This document shows positions 41,350 to 51,324 of a DNA stretch of 64,000 bases, piece by piece. Origin of the DNA: UBA2040 sp041674745. GTDB lineage: Bacteria > Bacteroidota > Bacteroidia > Flavobacteriales_D > Crocinitomicaceae. A program made the position numbers and the translations under genes. The DNA is taken from NCBI GenBank assembly GCA_041674745.1, contig JBAYVD010000014.1, positions 18,149 to 82,148 on the forward strand. Reading direction: 5' to 3'. The stretch's first letter is position 1. The number at the start of each line of letters is the position of its first letter. The notes under the pieces were generated by a model, which ran no database searches, was not told the DNA's origin, and saw only the letters and a list, made by a program, of their open reading frames with translations.

Positions 41350-44286
41350 ATGAAATTTAAAAAGACTTCCGCTAACAGGAATAGTATAAAACTAAGTTTT
41401 TTTAGAAATACCGTTACAAGTTCAAAAGGCAATAAAATGATGTCCTTTGCTGTTGTTGCCGTACTTACTTTAGTAAATTTAATTTCTGGCTCTTTATGGG
41501 CTCAGACAAGTACAACTTATAATTATACAGGTGCGGTTCAAACGTATACGGTTCCCCCATGCGTTACGTCAATTACAGTAACTGCTGCTGGCGCAAAAGG
41601 TGGTGGACCCGCTGGAGGTAATGGAGCCGTTATTACAGGTACAGTAGCCGTTACACCAGGACAAGTTCTTCAATTGTATGTTGGAGGGATGGGTGCTCAA
41701 CCCGGTGCTGGATGGAATGGCGGTGGCGTTGGTTGGTCAGGAGCACCAACTTCTCAACCTGCTTCAGGCGGGGGCGGTGGAGCTTCAGATGTACGAATAG
41801 CTCCTTATGCTTTGACGAATCGAGTAGTAGTTGCCGGTGGCGGTGGCGGTATAAGCACAGGAAGTTCCAGTAACATTGTTGGCGGTGGTGCAGGAGGCTG
41901 TGCTGCAGGTGTAATTGGTTTTGGATCAGTTTTCACTTCTGTAGGTGGTGGCGGTGGAACGCAAACAGCTGGAGGTGTAGGAGGACCATTCTGGCCAGGA
42001 GGTTCTACAGCAACTCAAACAATGGGTTCGCCAGGTGCTTTGGGTGTCGGCGGAGCTGGAGCGCATGATTTAAATTTCGGCGCATCAGGCGGCGGCGGCG
42101 GCGGCGGCTATTATGGCGGCGGCGGCGGTGGTGCTGATAACTGTTGTACAGGCGGTAATGGTGGCGGTGCCGGTGGCGGTGGCTCCAGTTATTGCGCGAA
42201 CTTGGTTTCATGTACAAACGGAACCAATGCAACAAATGGATACATTACAATTGTTACAAATGCCATTACGATTACAAATTCTGCAGCAACTACAACGTAT
42301 TGCGCTGGAAGTAATATTCAATTAAATTCCTCTGGAGGTGCATCCAATTATTCTTGGGTTGGACCAAGTGGCTTTACTTCTTCAGTTCAAAACCCATTAA
42401 TAACGAATGCAACAGTTGCGAATAGTGGATTGTATATTTTGACTGCTACGATTGGTGCTTGTGTGAATATCGACAGTTTAACGGTTACGGTTTTACCTAC
42501 GCCAGTAGTTAGTGCAGGACCAGATGACACAACTTGTTTCGGTAGTCCAATTCTTTTGAATGCAACATTAGCAAATATTGCAGATGGTAGATTCTGGACG
42601 AATTTAACGACAGGAATAACACCAGTGCCTACGGTAACTTTTTCTCCAGCTTTGAATTCGATAACACCAACAGTCACTGTTAATCAGCCAGGTTTGTATA
42701 CATTCATGATTACAGAATCAACCGGATTATGTGGTTTGGTTACGGATACTGTTAAGATTTTCGTTAAACAAATGACGGCAAGTGCTGTTGGTTTGGATCC
42801 GACCTGTGGAGGTTACAGTGATGGTGAGATTCAAGTTACTGGTTGGGATGCAACAGAATATAGTTTCGATAATGGAGCAACTTGGGTAAATACCCCAAAT
42901 ATAAATACATTCCCAGCGGGTAGCTACACGGTTTGTGCCCGTGACATAAATATGTGTACTGCATGTGTTCCTGTTACCATTGTTGATCCAATTCCAATTG
43001 TTATTTCTTTGAGCAATGATACGTTGATTTGTCAAAATGGTACGGCCACTTTGACGGCTTCAGCAACTGGAGGAACGGGTGTATATTATTTTGATTGGCA
43101 ACAATTCCCGACTGGTACACCATCTTATTTTGCAACTTCAACAGAGTACGGTTCTCCTTTGGTAGACACTTATTATCTCGTTGATGCCTATTCAACAGAT
43201 GGGTGTCATTCAGGATTTGATTCTATTTATGTAACCGTTCGCGAACCCATTAGTGGAACAATCAGTCCCAATGTGTTGATTTGTCCGGGTTATCCGACAA
43301 CCTTAACCGCTACCGCGGCTGACGGAATAGGAGTTCCTTATACATTTACTTGGAGTGATGGTTCAGTTGGTACAGGTGCGTCCAATAGTATTTCCGCAAA
43401 CCCTCCTGTTACACAACCTTATTCAGTGACCATTACGGATGGATGTGAATCTACACCGCTTATTTTATATGATACAGTTACCGTTTCACCATTGCCGATT
43501 CCTTCATTTGTATCGTTGATTCCTGAATTGTGCGAGCCAGCTAATTTTAAATTGAATATTACCACAGACCCAACCACCTATGTTGCTTCTTTCTGGCAAA
43601 TTTCCGACGGTGAGCAATATTTAAATGTTGATACTGTCAATACAGCTGGAATTATGGCAGGTGCTTATGATGTTCAGTTAGTATTGTACAATATGAATGG
43701 TTGTATTGACTCTGTTACGTATCCTGGGTATTTAATTTCGCATGCACTTCCGAAAGCAGCTTATAAATTTTCGCCTTCTCAACCAACGATGTTTAGTACA
43801 ACAGTAGCATTCGATAATTTTTCTACGGGTGCTGTATCAGCCCAATGGACCTTCCAAAGTGGAAATCCTCCAGTTTCTTCTTCGTATGATGCTTCTACTA
43901 AGTTCCCAGATGGATATACAGGTTTGTATGATGTGACAATGATTGTTACGAGCGATTTTGGTTGTAAAGACACGTTGGAAAATCAAGTAGAAGTAATTCC
44001 AGAAGTCATCTTGTATGCACCAAATACTTTTACTCCAGATGGAGATGAGTTTAACCCAACTTGGAAAATCTACATTGAAGGTATAGACGTAGCCGATTTT
44101 AATTTAGAAGTGAGAGATCGATGGGGCCATTTGGTTTGGCAATCCTTTGATGTAAATGGAGAATGGGATGGAACTTTCGATAACCAAGTTGTTCAATCAG
44201 GAGTGTACAATTGGTCGATTAGAGCCAAGGATTTAATTTCTGATAAACCCTATATTTTTAAAGGGTCGGTATCCATTCTAAGATAA
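41350..44286 (+). CDS. giant glycine-rich surface protein with type B T9SS (gliding-motility C-terminal) domain
   Basis: ATG at 41350 gives 978 residues; a frame extending upstream to 41257 would start inside the terminator and is rejected. Long basic n-region then a signal peptide ending near LWAQT. Residues about 65-290 are a glycine-rich domain (PF12810-like) with VVVAGGGGG and GGGGGASDVRI. Ig-like/PKD-like repeats with paired cysteines fill about 300-880. The last ~90 residues (LYAPNTFTPDGDEFNPTWKI, DRWGHLVW, NGEWDGTF) are the type B sorting domain (TIGR04131). Probably an exported adhesin or matrix protein. Confidence 0.9.
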   Translation: MKFKKTSANRNSIKLSFFRNTVTSSKGNKMMSFAVVAVLTLVNLISGSLWAQTSTTYNYTGAVQTYTVPPCVTSITVTAAGAKGGGPAGGNGAVITGTVAVTPGQVLQLYVGGMGAQPGAGWNGGGVGWSGAPTSQPASGGGGGASDVRIAPYALTNRVVVAGGGGGISTGSSSNIVGGGAGGCAAGVIGFGSVFTSVGGGGGTQTAGGVGGPFWPGGSTATQTMGSPGALGVGGAGAHDLNFGASGGGGGGGYYGGGGGGADNCCTGGNGGGAGGGGSSYCANLVSCTNGTNATNGYITIVTNAITITNSAATTTYCAGSNIQLNSSGGASNYSWVGPSGFTSSVQNPLITNATVANSGLYILTATIGACVNIDSLTVTVLPTPVVSAGPDDTTCFGSPILLNATLANIADGRFWTNLTTGITPVPTVTFSPALNSITPTVTVNQPGLYTFMITESTGLCGLVTDTVKIFVKQMTASAVGLDPTCGGYSDGEIQVTGWDATEYSFDNGATWVNTPNINTFPAGSYTVCARDINMCTACVPVTIVDPIPIVISLSNDTLICQNGTATLTASATGGTGVYYFDWQQFPTGTPSYFATSTEYGSPLVDTYYLVDAYSTDGCHSGFDSIYVTVREPISGTISPNVLICPGYPTTLTATAADGIGVPYTFTWSDGSVGTGASNSISANPPVTQPYSVTITDGCESTPLILYDTVTVSPLPIPSFVSLIPELCEPANFKLNITTDPTTYVASFWQISDGEQYLNVDTVNTAGIMAGAYDVQLVLYNMNGCIDSVTYPGYLISHALPKAAYKFSPSQPTMFSTTVAFDNFSTGAVSAQWTFQSGNPPVSSSYDASTKFPDGYTGLYDVTMIVTSDFGCKDTLENQVEVIPEVILYAPNTFTPDGDEFNPTWKIYIEGIDVADFNLEVRDRWGHLVWQSFDVNGEWDGTFDNQVVQSGVYNWSIRAKDLISDKPYIFKGSVSILR
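42088..42108 (+). repeat. (GGC)7 triplet repeat inside the glycine-rich domain
   Basis: Seven perfect GGC codons encode Gly about 247-253; a shorter GGC run follows after TATTAT. In-frame length change would leave the protein intact while altering the Gly loop. Confidence 0.8.
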
Positions 44287-44294
44287 ATATATAC

Positions 44295-44345
44295 CACCGT
44301 CAATGGAAAGATTTTGAAAAATCAACTATTGACGGTGATATTTTG
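44295..44345 (+). terminator. hairpin between the two giant surface-protein genes
   Basis: CACCGTCAAT pairs perfectly with ATTGACGGTG across a 23-base loop, followed by ATATTTTGTTTT. The long loop makes it a moderate terminator. Confidence 0.6.
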
Positions 44346-44396
44346 TTTTAGCCAAAAAATATATTCTTAAACGTATTAAATAGAAGGAGTCACAGC

Positions 44397-47357
44397 ATGA
44401 ATCTTAAATTTATTTTTACTGTTAGCAGTTTTTTTTCATTTCTTGTAGCATTTGCTCAACCAGCAAATAATAATTGTTCAGGAGCAATTGTTTTAACTCC
44501 AGGAGCGACTTGCGTCCCTGTTTCGGGGACAACTTCGGGCGCCACTCAATCACAACCTGCCTGTTCAGGTTCAGCGAATGATGATGTTTGGTATACCTTC
44601 ACGGCAAATGCAAATAGTTTAAATATTGTTGTTGTTGGATCTTCCTCTTTTAATGCTGTCGTTCAATTGTTCGCTGGAACCTGCGGTGGCGCATCTGTTG
44701 CCTGCATGAATGCAACGGGTACAGGTGGTACCGAAACAATTAGTGCCACTGGTTTGGTCGTTGGAAATCAATACTGGGTGCGTGTGCATCATTTCCCGTC
44801 AAGTATCTCTTCAAATCCAACTTTTACGATTTGTGTGACTCAGCCCTATGTTGAGCCACCTTGTGATCCAAATTCTGTAGAACCATACAATTGGCCATCT
44901 CCCTGTGCGAATGTTCCGAAAATATGTCAAGTAAATGGTTTTTGTGGAACCACGCAAGGCTATCACGCTACACCGACTGCCACCACTTTAACCCCCTACA
45001 CACCGAATGTTTGGCCGCAATTAAACACCGCTTTTTGTGGAAGTATTGAAAATAATTCTTTCATGAGGTTTACGGCAAATGCTGCAACGGTGCAATTGAG
45101 AATATATGGATCTTGCACAAGTGGAACGGGCATACAAATGTTGGCTTTTTCTTATGTTACTCCGAATGTATGTGGAAGTGGTAATATCATATCCTATGGT
45201 TGCACATCACCTTTGACTTTTCCATCACCTGCTGCGGGAATTCCACTTGTTTTCACCGGTATGGTGCCAGGTCAAGATTACTATCTAATGGTAGATGGAT
45301 TTGCAGGGGCAGTTTGTAACTATAAAATTGGTGCAGATTATGGTGTTCAGGTAACAGCAAACGTGAATCCATCAATCGCTTCCATGTGTTTAGGAAATTC
45401 AGTACCGTTAAATGCTTCCGGAGGAAATGGTACCTATACGTGGAATCCGGATCCTACCTTAAGTGCGCTTGTGGGTGCAACTGTAGTTGCTACGCCAAAT
45501 GCTTTAGGCACGTTTACATATGTAGTGCATTCACCATCAAACGATCCTGCATGCCCAGGTTCTGCCGACACATCTGTTCTATCTGTATTTGCCCAACCGA
45601 CTCCTTTGGCTGGGGCGGATGACTCGATTTGTTTAGGTTCGTCTGTTCAGTTAAATGGAAGTATTTCCAATGCTTCGAATGCCGTTTTCTGGGAATATGT
45701 TGTACCTGTTGGAACAACGCCAACCGTCACATTTTCGCCCAATCAGTCCAGTGCTGCCACCTCTGTTTTGGTAAGCGAGCCGGGTCTTTATAAATTTGTG
45801 TTGCGTGAAACAAATCCAATTTGTGGTCAGATCAGGGATACGTTATCGGTACTTGTTTTTGACCCACAATTAACCATTTCCTCCACACCGCCAACCTGTC
45901 TTGGTTATGCTGACGGTACCATAACGATTTCAAGCGCAGAGGCAATTGATTACAGTTTTGATAGCACGGCTACCTGGCAGTTCCCAAATACTTCATTCGG
46001 TTATATTTCGGATACATTCAGTGTTTGTGTAAGAGACCTTTTAGGCTGTGTAACCTGTGACACAATAGTAGTTCAAACTCCACCAGAAGTTACCATTGCA
46101 GTAAGCAATGATACCATTGTTTGCGAAAATGGGACAGCAATGTTGGTTGCAACAGGCAGTCAAGGAACTTCTTTTAGTTATCATTGGTCGCAAACTACAG
46201 ATTTAATGGATACACAACCTGTTTCGCCAGTAGTGGCTGGATATTATTCTGTCTATGCTGAGAATCAAGATGGTTGCCTTTCTGTTGCAGATTCTATTTT
46301 TGTTGATGTCCATCCACCATTGATTGGAACCGTTACGCCTGATTTTGCCATTTGCCCAGGAGACAATGCATTGATTTCTTCAACCGCTGGAGGAGGAAAT
46401 GGAGGCCCGTATTCTTTTTCATGGTCCAATGGAACGATTGGCAATGGCTTGAACAGTTCAATCAATGAATCTCCTGCTGTAACGACGTCTTACCAAGTAG
46501 AAATTGCAGATGGTTGTGAATCAACCCACGAATTTTACAACATGACCTTGACAGTATCTCCTGTGCCAAATCCACAATTTTCTGTGTTAAAAGACAGCAT
46601 TTGTGAGGATGCGATTTTTAATCTTTCCAATACAACAGATCCCAATATGGTGGCAGCTTCAATTTGGCAAATTTCGGATGGCCAAGCCTTCACAAATTTG
46701 GATTCAATTATAACGAGTGAAATGGGAAATGGAACATACGACGTTACTTTAACAATTACTTCCCCTGATGGATGTATTGGTCAAACCATGGTGCCTGGCG
46801 CTTTAGTTTCCATGAAACTTCCAACAGCGAATTTTAGATATTCACCGAATACAGTGACAGCATTTAGTACCTTAGTAAATATGGAAAATATGTCCATTGG
46901 TAATTATTTAAACCATTGGTCATTTGAAGAAGGTGCACCTGCGTATTCGTCACTTGTTGAACCTGAAGTACTTTTCCCAGAGGGAATCGTGAACAATTAT
47001 AAAATTCAATTGGTGGCCGAAACGGATTTTGGTTGTATGGATACCATGTACCAGATTATAGAAATCAAACCAGAAGTAATTCTTTATGCACCGAATTCAT
47101 TTACACCGGATGATGATGAATTCAATGCCACATGGGGAATCAAAGTTGAGGGGATTGATCCATCTGATTTTGAATTGAAAATTTACGATCGATGGGGTGA
47201 AGTTGTATGGGAGTCGCACGATTATACAGCAGAATGGGATGGAACGTACAAAGGTCAATTGGTTCAAACGGGTTCTTATAATTATACAATCCGCGCAAAA
47301 GATTCTTTGACAAGTGACAGCTACATCTGGAAAGGAAATATTTTGCTGTTGAAATAA
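44397..47357 (+). CDS. giant surface protein with type B T9SS domain, paralogue of the upstream gene
   Basis: 986 residues: signal peptide about 1-21 (AFAQ); a PPC-like beta sandwich at about 25-155 (NNNCSGAIVL, NDDVWYTFTANA) and a second similar module to about 320; Ig-like/PKD-like repeats (about 325-890) clearly related to those of the upstream protein, e.g. LAGADDSICLGSS against SAGPDDTTCFGSP; and the type B sorting domain in the last ~90 residues (LYAPNSFTPDDDEFNATWGI, DRWGEVVW). AGAAGGAG-like AGAAGGAG is present as GAAGGAG at about 44383-44389, seven bases before the ATG, an unusually good Shine-Dalgarno sequence for this phylum. Likely a surface adhesin. Confidence 0.9.
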   Translation: MNLKFIFTVSSFFSFLVAFAQPANNNCSGAIVLTPGATCVPVSGTTSGATQSQPACSGSANDDVWYTFTANANSLNIVVVGSSSFNAVVQLFAGTCGGASVACMNATGTGGTETISATGLVVGNQYWVRVHHFPSSISSNPTFTICVTQPYVEPPCDPNSVEPYNWPSPCANVPKICQVNGFCGTTQGYHATPTATTLTPYTPNVWPQLNTAFCGSIENNSFMRFTANAATVQLRIYGSCTSGTGIQMLAFSYVTPNVCGSGNIISYGCTSPLTFPSPAAGIPLVFTGMVPGQDYYLMVDGFAGAVCNYKIGADYGVQVTANVNPSIASMCLGNSVPLNASGGNGTYTWNPDPTLSALVGATVVATPNALGTFTYVVHSPSNDPACPGSADTSVLSVFAQPTPLAGADDSICLGSSVQLNGSISNASNAVFWEYVVPVGTTPTVTFSPNQSSAATSVLVSEPGLYKFVLRETNPICGQIRDTLSVLVFDPQLTISSTPPTCLGYADGTITISSAEAIDYSFDSTATWQFPNTSFGYISDTFSVCVRDLLGCVTCDTIVVQTPPEVTIAVSNDTIVCENGTAMLVATGSQGTSFSYHWSQTTDLMDTQPVSPVVAGYYSVYAENQDGCLSVADSIFVDVHPPLIGTVTPDFAICPGDNALISSTAGGGNGGPYSFSWSNGTIGNGLNSSINESPAVTTSYQVEIADGCESTHEFYNMTLTVSPVPNPQFSVLKDSICEDAIFNLSNTTDPNMVAASIWQISDGQAFTNLDSIITSEMGNGTYDVTLTITSPDGCIGQTMVPGALVSMKLPTANFRYSPNTVTAFSTLVNMENMSIGNYLNHWSFEEGAPAYSSLVEPEVLFPEGIVNNYKIQLVAETDFGCMDTMYQIIEIKPEVILYAPNSFTPDDDEFNATWGIKVEGIDPSDFELKIYDRWGEVVWESHDYTAEWDGTYKGQLVQTGSYNYTIRAKDSLTSDSYIWKGNILLLK

Positions 47358-47426
47358 AAGTAAATTTTTCTTTCTTTCAGAGAGAGTTTGCCGAGAATCC
47401 TTAATTTTGGGGCAAACTCAATATCT

Positions 47427-49442
47427 ATGAATCATTCAGCCTTGCATTCCGAAATTCAAGAAGGAATTCCTATGGTATTACCGGCGAAAAAACCGGTTAA
47501 TCCAAATGTAAATCACGCGCCAAAACGAAAGGATATACTTTCTGCTGAAGAAAAAATGCTAGCGCTTAAAAATGCATTGCGTTATTTTCCGGCTAAGTTT
47601 CATGCGGAATTGGCACCTGAATTTATGGAGGAATTGGAAATCTACGGCAGGATTTATATGCACCGTTTCCGACCAGATGACGAGATTAAAGCACGTCCTA
47701 TAACTGATTATCCAGGAAAATGTTTGCAAGCGAAAGCTATCATGTTGATGATTCACAATAATTTGGATCACGCAGTGGCTCAACACCCACATGAATTGAT
47801 AACGTATGGTGGAAATGGAGCCGTTTTTCAAAACTGGATCCAGTACAAATTAACGATGAAATTTTTATCGGAAATGACAAACGAACAAACGCTCGTCATG
47901 TATTCCGGTCACCCAATGGGCTTGTTCCCTTCCCACAAAGATGCACCGCGCGTTGTGGTTACGAATGGAATGATGATTCCAAATTATTCTAAACCGGATG
48001 ATTGGGAAAAATTCAATGCCCTTGGTGTGACACAGTATGGGCAAATGACGGCGGGATCCTATATGTACATTGGCCCGCAAGGAATCGTTCACGGAACAAC
48101 AATTACGGTACTCAATGGCTTCCGGAAAATTAAAAAGGACCCGAGAGGTTCGCTTTTTGTAACTTCTGGTCTAGGAGGAATGAGTGGGGCACAGCCGAAG
48201 GCAGGAAATATTGCTGGTTGTGTTACCGTTTGTGCTGAAGTGAATCCGAAAATCACGAAAATTCGTCACGATCAAGGTTGGGTGAATGAAGTGATTAGCG
48301 ATTTGGATGAATTGGTCGTTCGAGTTCGGCAAGCACAGGAAAATAAAGAGGCAGTAAGCATTGCTTATCTGGGAAATATCGTGGAGGTTTGGGAGAAATT
48401 TGATACGGCCAATTTGCACATTGATTTGGGTTCCGATCAAACGTCTTTGCACAATCCTTGGGCAGGCGGATATTATCCAATTGGTCATTCGTTTGAGGAA
48501 TCCAACGAATTGATGGCGAACAATCCTGATGAATTTAAACAACAAGTAAAATCTACTTTGGTACGTCATGCAGCGACCATCAATCAACATACGGCTAAAG
48601 GAACTTATTTCTTCGACTATGGCAATGCCTTTCTATTGGAAGCGTCCAGAGCAGGCGCGGACATCATGGCAGAAAATGGAATTGATTTTAAATATGCTTC
48701 GTATGTACAAGATATCATGGGACCAATGTGTTTCGATTATGGTTTTGGACCATTTCGTTGGGTTTGCGCTTCTGGTAAACCGGAAGATTTGCAAAAAACA
48801 GATACAATCGCCTGCGCGGTCTTAGAAAAAATTAAAGCCACGGCGCCGGAGGAAATCCAACAGCAAATGGCGGATAATATCCAATGGATAAAAGGTGCTC
48901 AAGAAAATAGATTGGTGGTTGGGTCACAAGCCAGAATACTATACGCCGATGCGGAAGGTAGAATGAAAATTGCGGATGCTTTTAATAAGGCAATTGCCAA
49001 TGGAGAAATCGGACCAGTAATTTTAGGACGTGATCATCACGATGTTTCTGGAACCGATTCTCCTTACAGAGAAACCTCTAATATTTATGACGGATCACGA
49101 TTTACGGCCGACATGGCGATTCAAAATGTAATTGGTGATTCTTTCCGCGGCGCTACATGGGTTTCTATCCACAATGGTGGCGGTGTAGGTTGGGGTGAAG
49201 TCATCAATGGTGGTTTTGGCATGCTACTGGATGGTTCAGCGGATGCAGAAAGACGATTGAAATCCATGTTGCATTGGGATGTAAACAATGGAATTGCCCG
49301 AAGAAGCTGGGCGAGAAACGAAGGAGCGATTTTTGCCATCAAACGAGCCATGGAAATTGAGCCTTTGTTGAAAGTTACGGTGCCTGAATTGGTCGATGAA
49401 TCCATCCTTTCAGGTCTAATCAAAAAAGATAAAATAAAATAG
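47427..49442 (+). CDS. hutU: urocanate hydratase
   Basis: Second step of histidine degradation: urocanate to 4-imidazolone-5-propanoate using tightly bound NAD+. With ATG at 47427 it has 671 residues, the long form found in Bacteroidota (E. coli-type HutU is about 555). NAD-binding GLGGMSGAQPKAGNIAG, DQTSLHNPWAGGYYP, and the catalytic-region MGPMCFDYGFGPFRWVCASG are intact. A TAATTTTG at 47402-47409 may be its -7 element, though no TTG lies at the right distance. hutH/hutI are not adjacent. Confidence 0.95.
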   Translation: MNHSALHSEIQEGIPMVLPAKKPVNPNVNHAPKRKDILSAEEKMLALKNALRYFPAKFHAELAPEFMEELEIYGRIYMHRFRPDDEIKARPITDYPGKCLQAKAIMLMIHNNLDHAVAQHPHELITYGGNGAVFQNWIQYKLTMKFLSEMTNEQTLVMYSGHPMGLFPSHKDAPRVVVTNGMMIPNYSKPDDWEKFNALGVTQYGQMTAGSYMYIGPQGIVHGTTITVLNGFRKIKKDPRGSLFVTSGLGGMSGAQPKAGNIAGCVTVCAEVNPKITKIRHDQGWVNEVISDLDELVVRVRQAQENKEAVSIAYLGNIVEVWEKFDTANLHIDLGSDQTSLHNPWAGGYYPIGHSFEESNELMANNPDEFKQQVKSTLVRHAATINQHTAKGTYFFDYGNAFLLEASRAGADIMAENGIDFKYASYVQDIMGPMCFDYGFGPFRWVCASGKPEDLQKTDTIACAVLEKIKATAPEEIQQQMADNIQWIKGAQENRLVVGSQARILYADAEGRMKIADAFNKAIANGEIGPVILGRDHHDVSGTDSPYRETSNIYDGSRFTADMAIQNVIGDSFRGATWVSIHNGGGVGWGEVINGGFGMLLDGSADAERRLKSMLHWDVNNGIARRSWARNEGAIFAIKRAMEIEPLLKVTVPELVDESILSGLIKKDKIK

Positions 49443-49468
49443 TTCAGAATCGATTTTTGGTTAGCAAT

Positions 49469-49486
49469 AATTCGTAATTTGTAATT
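49469..49486. repeat. AATTCGTAATT-type intergenic repeat
   Basis: AATTCGTAATTTGTAATT lies between urocanase and the SRPBCC gene; the same word makes up the cluster at 10943-11003. Confidence 0.5.
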
Positions 49487-49503
49487 CTCAAATTTAACTA
49501 GCT

Positions 49504-49926
49504 ATGGTAACCTTAAAGTACAAGATTTACATCGATGCCACTCGCGAAAAAGTGTGGGAGAAACTGTGGGTTGATGAATTCTACCGTGAATGGTCGTCAG
49601 CTTTTACCCCAGGATCTCATGCGATAAGTGATTGGAACGAAAGTGACACAATTCAATTTCTAGATCCTAAAAATAATGGCATGTACGGGGTGATTGAAAC
49701 CAAAATCAATAATGAAGTGATGGTTTTTAAACATTTAGGAGATGTGTTGGACGGCATAGAAATGGATCGTGAGTGGGCTGGTGCGCGTGAGCAGTACTTT
49801 CTTTTGGAACGTGAAGGACAAACAAAGTTGAAAGTTAGCGTAGACGTTTTATCGGAATACGTTGATTTCATGAACAATGCTTTCCCAGCTGCCTTAGAGA
49901 AATTGAAAGTTATCTGCGAAAAGTAA
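49504..49926 (+). CDS. SRPBCC/AHSA1-like domain protein
   Basis: 140 residues forming a single START-like hydrophobic-ligand fold: TLKYKIYIDATREKVWEKLW at the N-terminus is the usual first strand and helix, and the C-terminal helix runs from about 112 (SEYVDFMNNAFPAALEKLK). No catalytic residues can be assigned. Family members bind lipids, hormones or Hsp90; function here unknown. Follows hutU after 61 bases that contain the short repeat. Confidence 0.8.
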   Translation: MVTLKYKIYIDATREKVWEKLWVDEFYREWSSAFTPGSHAISDWNESDTIQFLDPKNNGMYGVIETKINNEVMVFKHLGDVLDGIEMDREWAGAREQYFLLEREGQTKLKVSVDVLSEYVDFMNNAFPAALEKLKVICEK

Positions 49927-50027
49927 CATGGAACCTTTTTTCGGGTTGAAATGGTTACGTTAAATTAATCCAATATTCAGCAGAGTGAGATGTTATCAAC
50001 TACATTTACACTCTCAAATCTATTGTG

Positions 50028-51320
50028 ATGAAAGCAAATATTCCATCTTCCAACCAAAAACGAATTGTAATTGTAGGAGGAGGTTTTGGTGGACTTCGAT
50101 TGGCTTTTGATTTAGCCCATTCGGATTACCAAGTAGTGATGATTGACAAAAACAACTATCATCAATTTCAACCCTTGTTTTATCAAGTGGCAACAGCAGG
50201 ATTAGAACCCAGTTCTATTGTTTTTCCTTTTAGGCGAATGTTTCAAAAAGCGAAGAATATTCATTTTCGCTTGGCGGAGGTACAATCGATTTCGACTGAA
50301 AAAAAGCAAATCGAAACGAATTTAGGCGCCATTGAATACGATTTCTTGGTTTTAGCAACGGGAGCGGGAACGAATTTCTTTGGAAATGAACGATTGGCCA
50401 AGCTATCGTATCCGATGAAATCTATTGGCGAAGCACTCGTTTTACGGAATTCACTTTTTCTGAGCTTTGAAAATGCCTTGGCAAGTGAAACAGAGGAAGA
50501 GAGAGAAGGATATTTAAATGTTGTAATTGTTGGTGGCGGACCCACCGGCGTTGAAGTAGCAGGAACCATTGCAGAAATGAAACGCTTTATCCTACCTAGA
50601 GATTACCCAGAAATGGATTTTTCCTCGATGCACATTACCTTAGTAGAAGGTTCTCCTAATGTTTTGAATGGCATGAGCGACAAATCTTCGAAGCAAGCAT
50701 TGGCCTACTTAGCGAAACTCGGTGTTGAGGTAAAAAGAAATGCCATTGTTGAAGACTACGACGGGAAAACGGCGAAAATAAAAGGCGGAGAAACCATTTC
50801 CACACACAATTTAGTTTGGGCGGCGGGTATCATCGGCAACAAAGTTTCTGGATTAAAAGAAGAAGTATACGTGCGGGGTGGACGCATTCAGGTAAACCGC
50901 TTGAATCAGGTGGAAAGTGATCCATCGGTCTACGTCATTGGCGATGTAGCGTATATGGAAACTGAAAAATATCCACACGGCCATCCTCAAGTAGCGCAAA
51001 CAGCCATCCAGCAAGGACGAAATGTTGCGAAGAATTTTATCGCCATGAGTAAAAATAACAAGCTCAAACTGTTTGAATACAAAAACCTAGGCAGCATGGC
51101 GACCGTTGGACGAAACAAAGCCGTGGTCGATTTGCCGAAACGACATTTTTCAGGCTTTTCGGCATGGGCAGTTTGGATGCTCGTACATTTGCGTTCCATT
51201 CTTGGCATCAAAAATAAATTCCTGGTATTCTTGAATTGGGTGTGGAACTATTTTACTTACAATCTTTCCTTGCGCTTGATCATTCAAAACCCAAAACGAG
51301 AAGAGCCCAAATCGGAGTAG
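50028..51320 (+). CDS. ndh: type II NADH:quinone oxidoreductase (NDH-2)
   Basis: Oxidises NADH and reduces quinone without proton pumping. ATG at 50028 gives 430 residues; the GTG one codon earlier is less likely. FAD-binding GGGFGGLRLA (about 17-26), NADH-binding GGGPTGVEVAG (about 170-180), the second FAD motif YVIGDVAYM (about 304) and QTAIQQGRNVAKN are intact. The C-terminal hydrophobic/amphipathic stretch (about 375-415, AVWMLVHLRSILG, FLVFLNWVWNYFTYN) anchors it to the membrane. Confidence 0.94.
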   Translation: MKANIPSSNQKRIVIVGGGFGGLRLAFDLAHSDYQVVMIDKNNYHQFQPLFYQVATAGLEPSSIVFPFRRMFQKAKNIHFRLAEVQSISTEKKQIETNLGAIEYDFLVLATGAGTNFFGNERLAKLSYPMKSIGEALVLRNSLFLSFENALASETEEEREGYLNVVIVGGGPTGVEVAGTIAEMKRFILPRDYPEMDFSSMHITLVEGSPNVLNGMSDKSSKQALAYLAKLGVEVKRNAIVEDYDGKTAKIKGGETISTHNLVWAAGIIGNKVSGLKEEVYVRGGRIQVNRLNQVESDPSVYVIGDVAYMETEKYPHGHPQVAQTAIQQGRNVAKNFIAMSKNNKLKLFEYKNLGSMATVGRNKAVVDLPKRHFSGFSAWAVWMLVHLRSILGIKNKFLVFLNWVWNYFTYNLSLRLIIQNPKREEPKSE

Positions 51321-51324
51321 CCGT

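Noticed and set aside
42005..42235. Minus-strand frame rich in Arg and His opposite the glycine-rich domain
   Set aside because: It is simply the reverse complement of GGC/GGT glycine codons.
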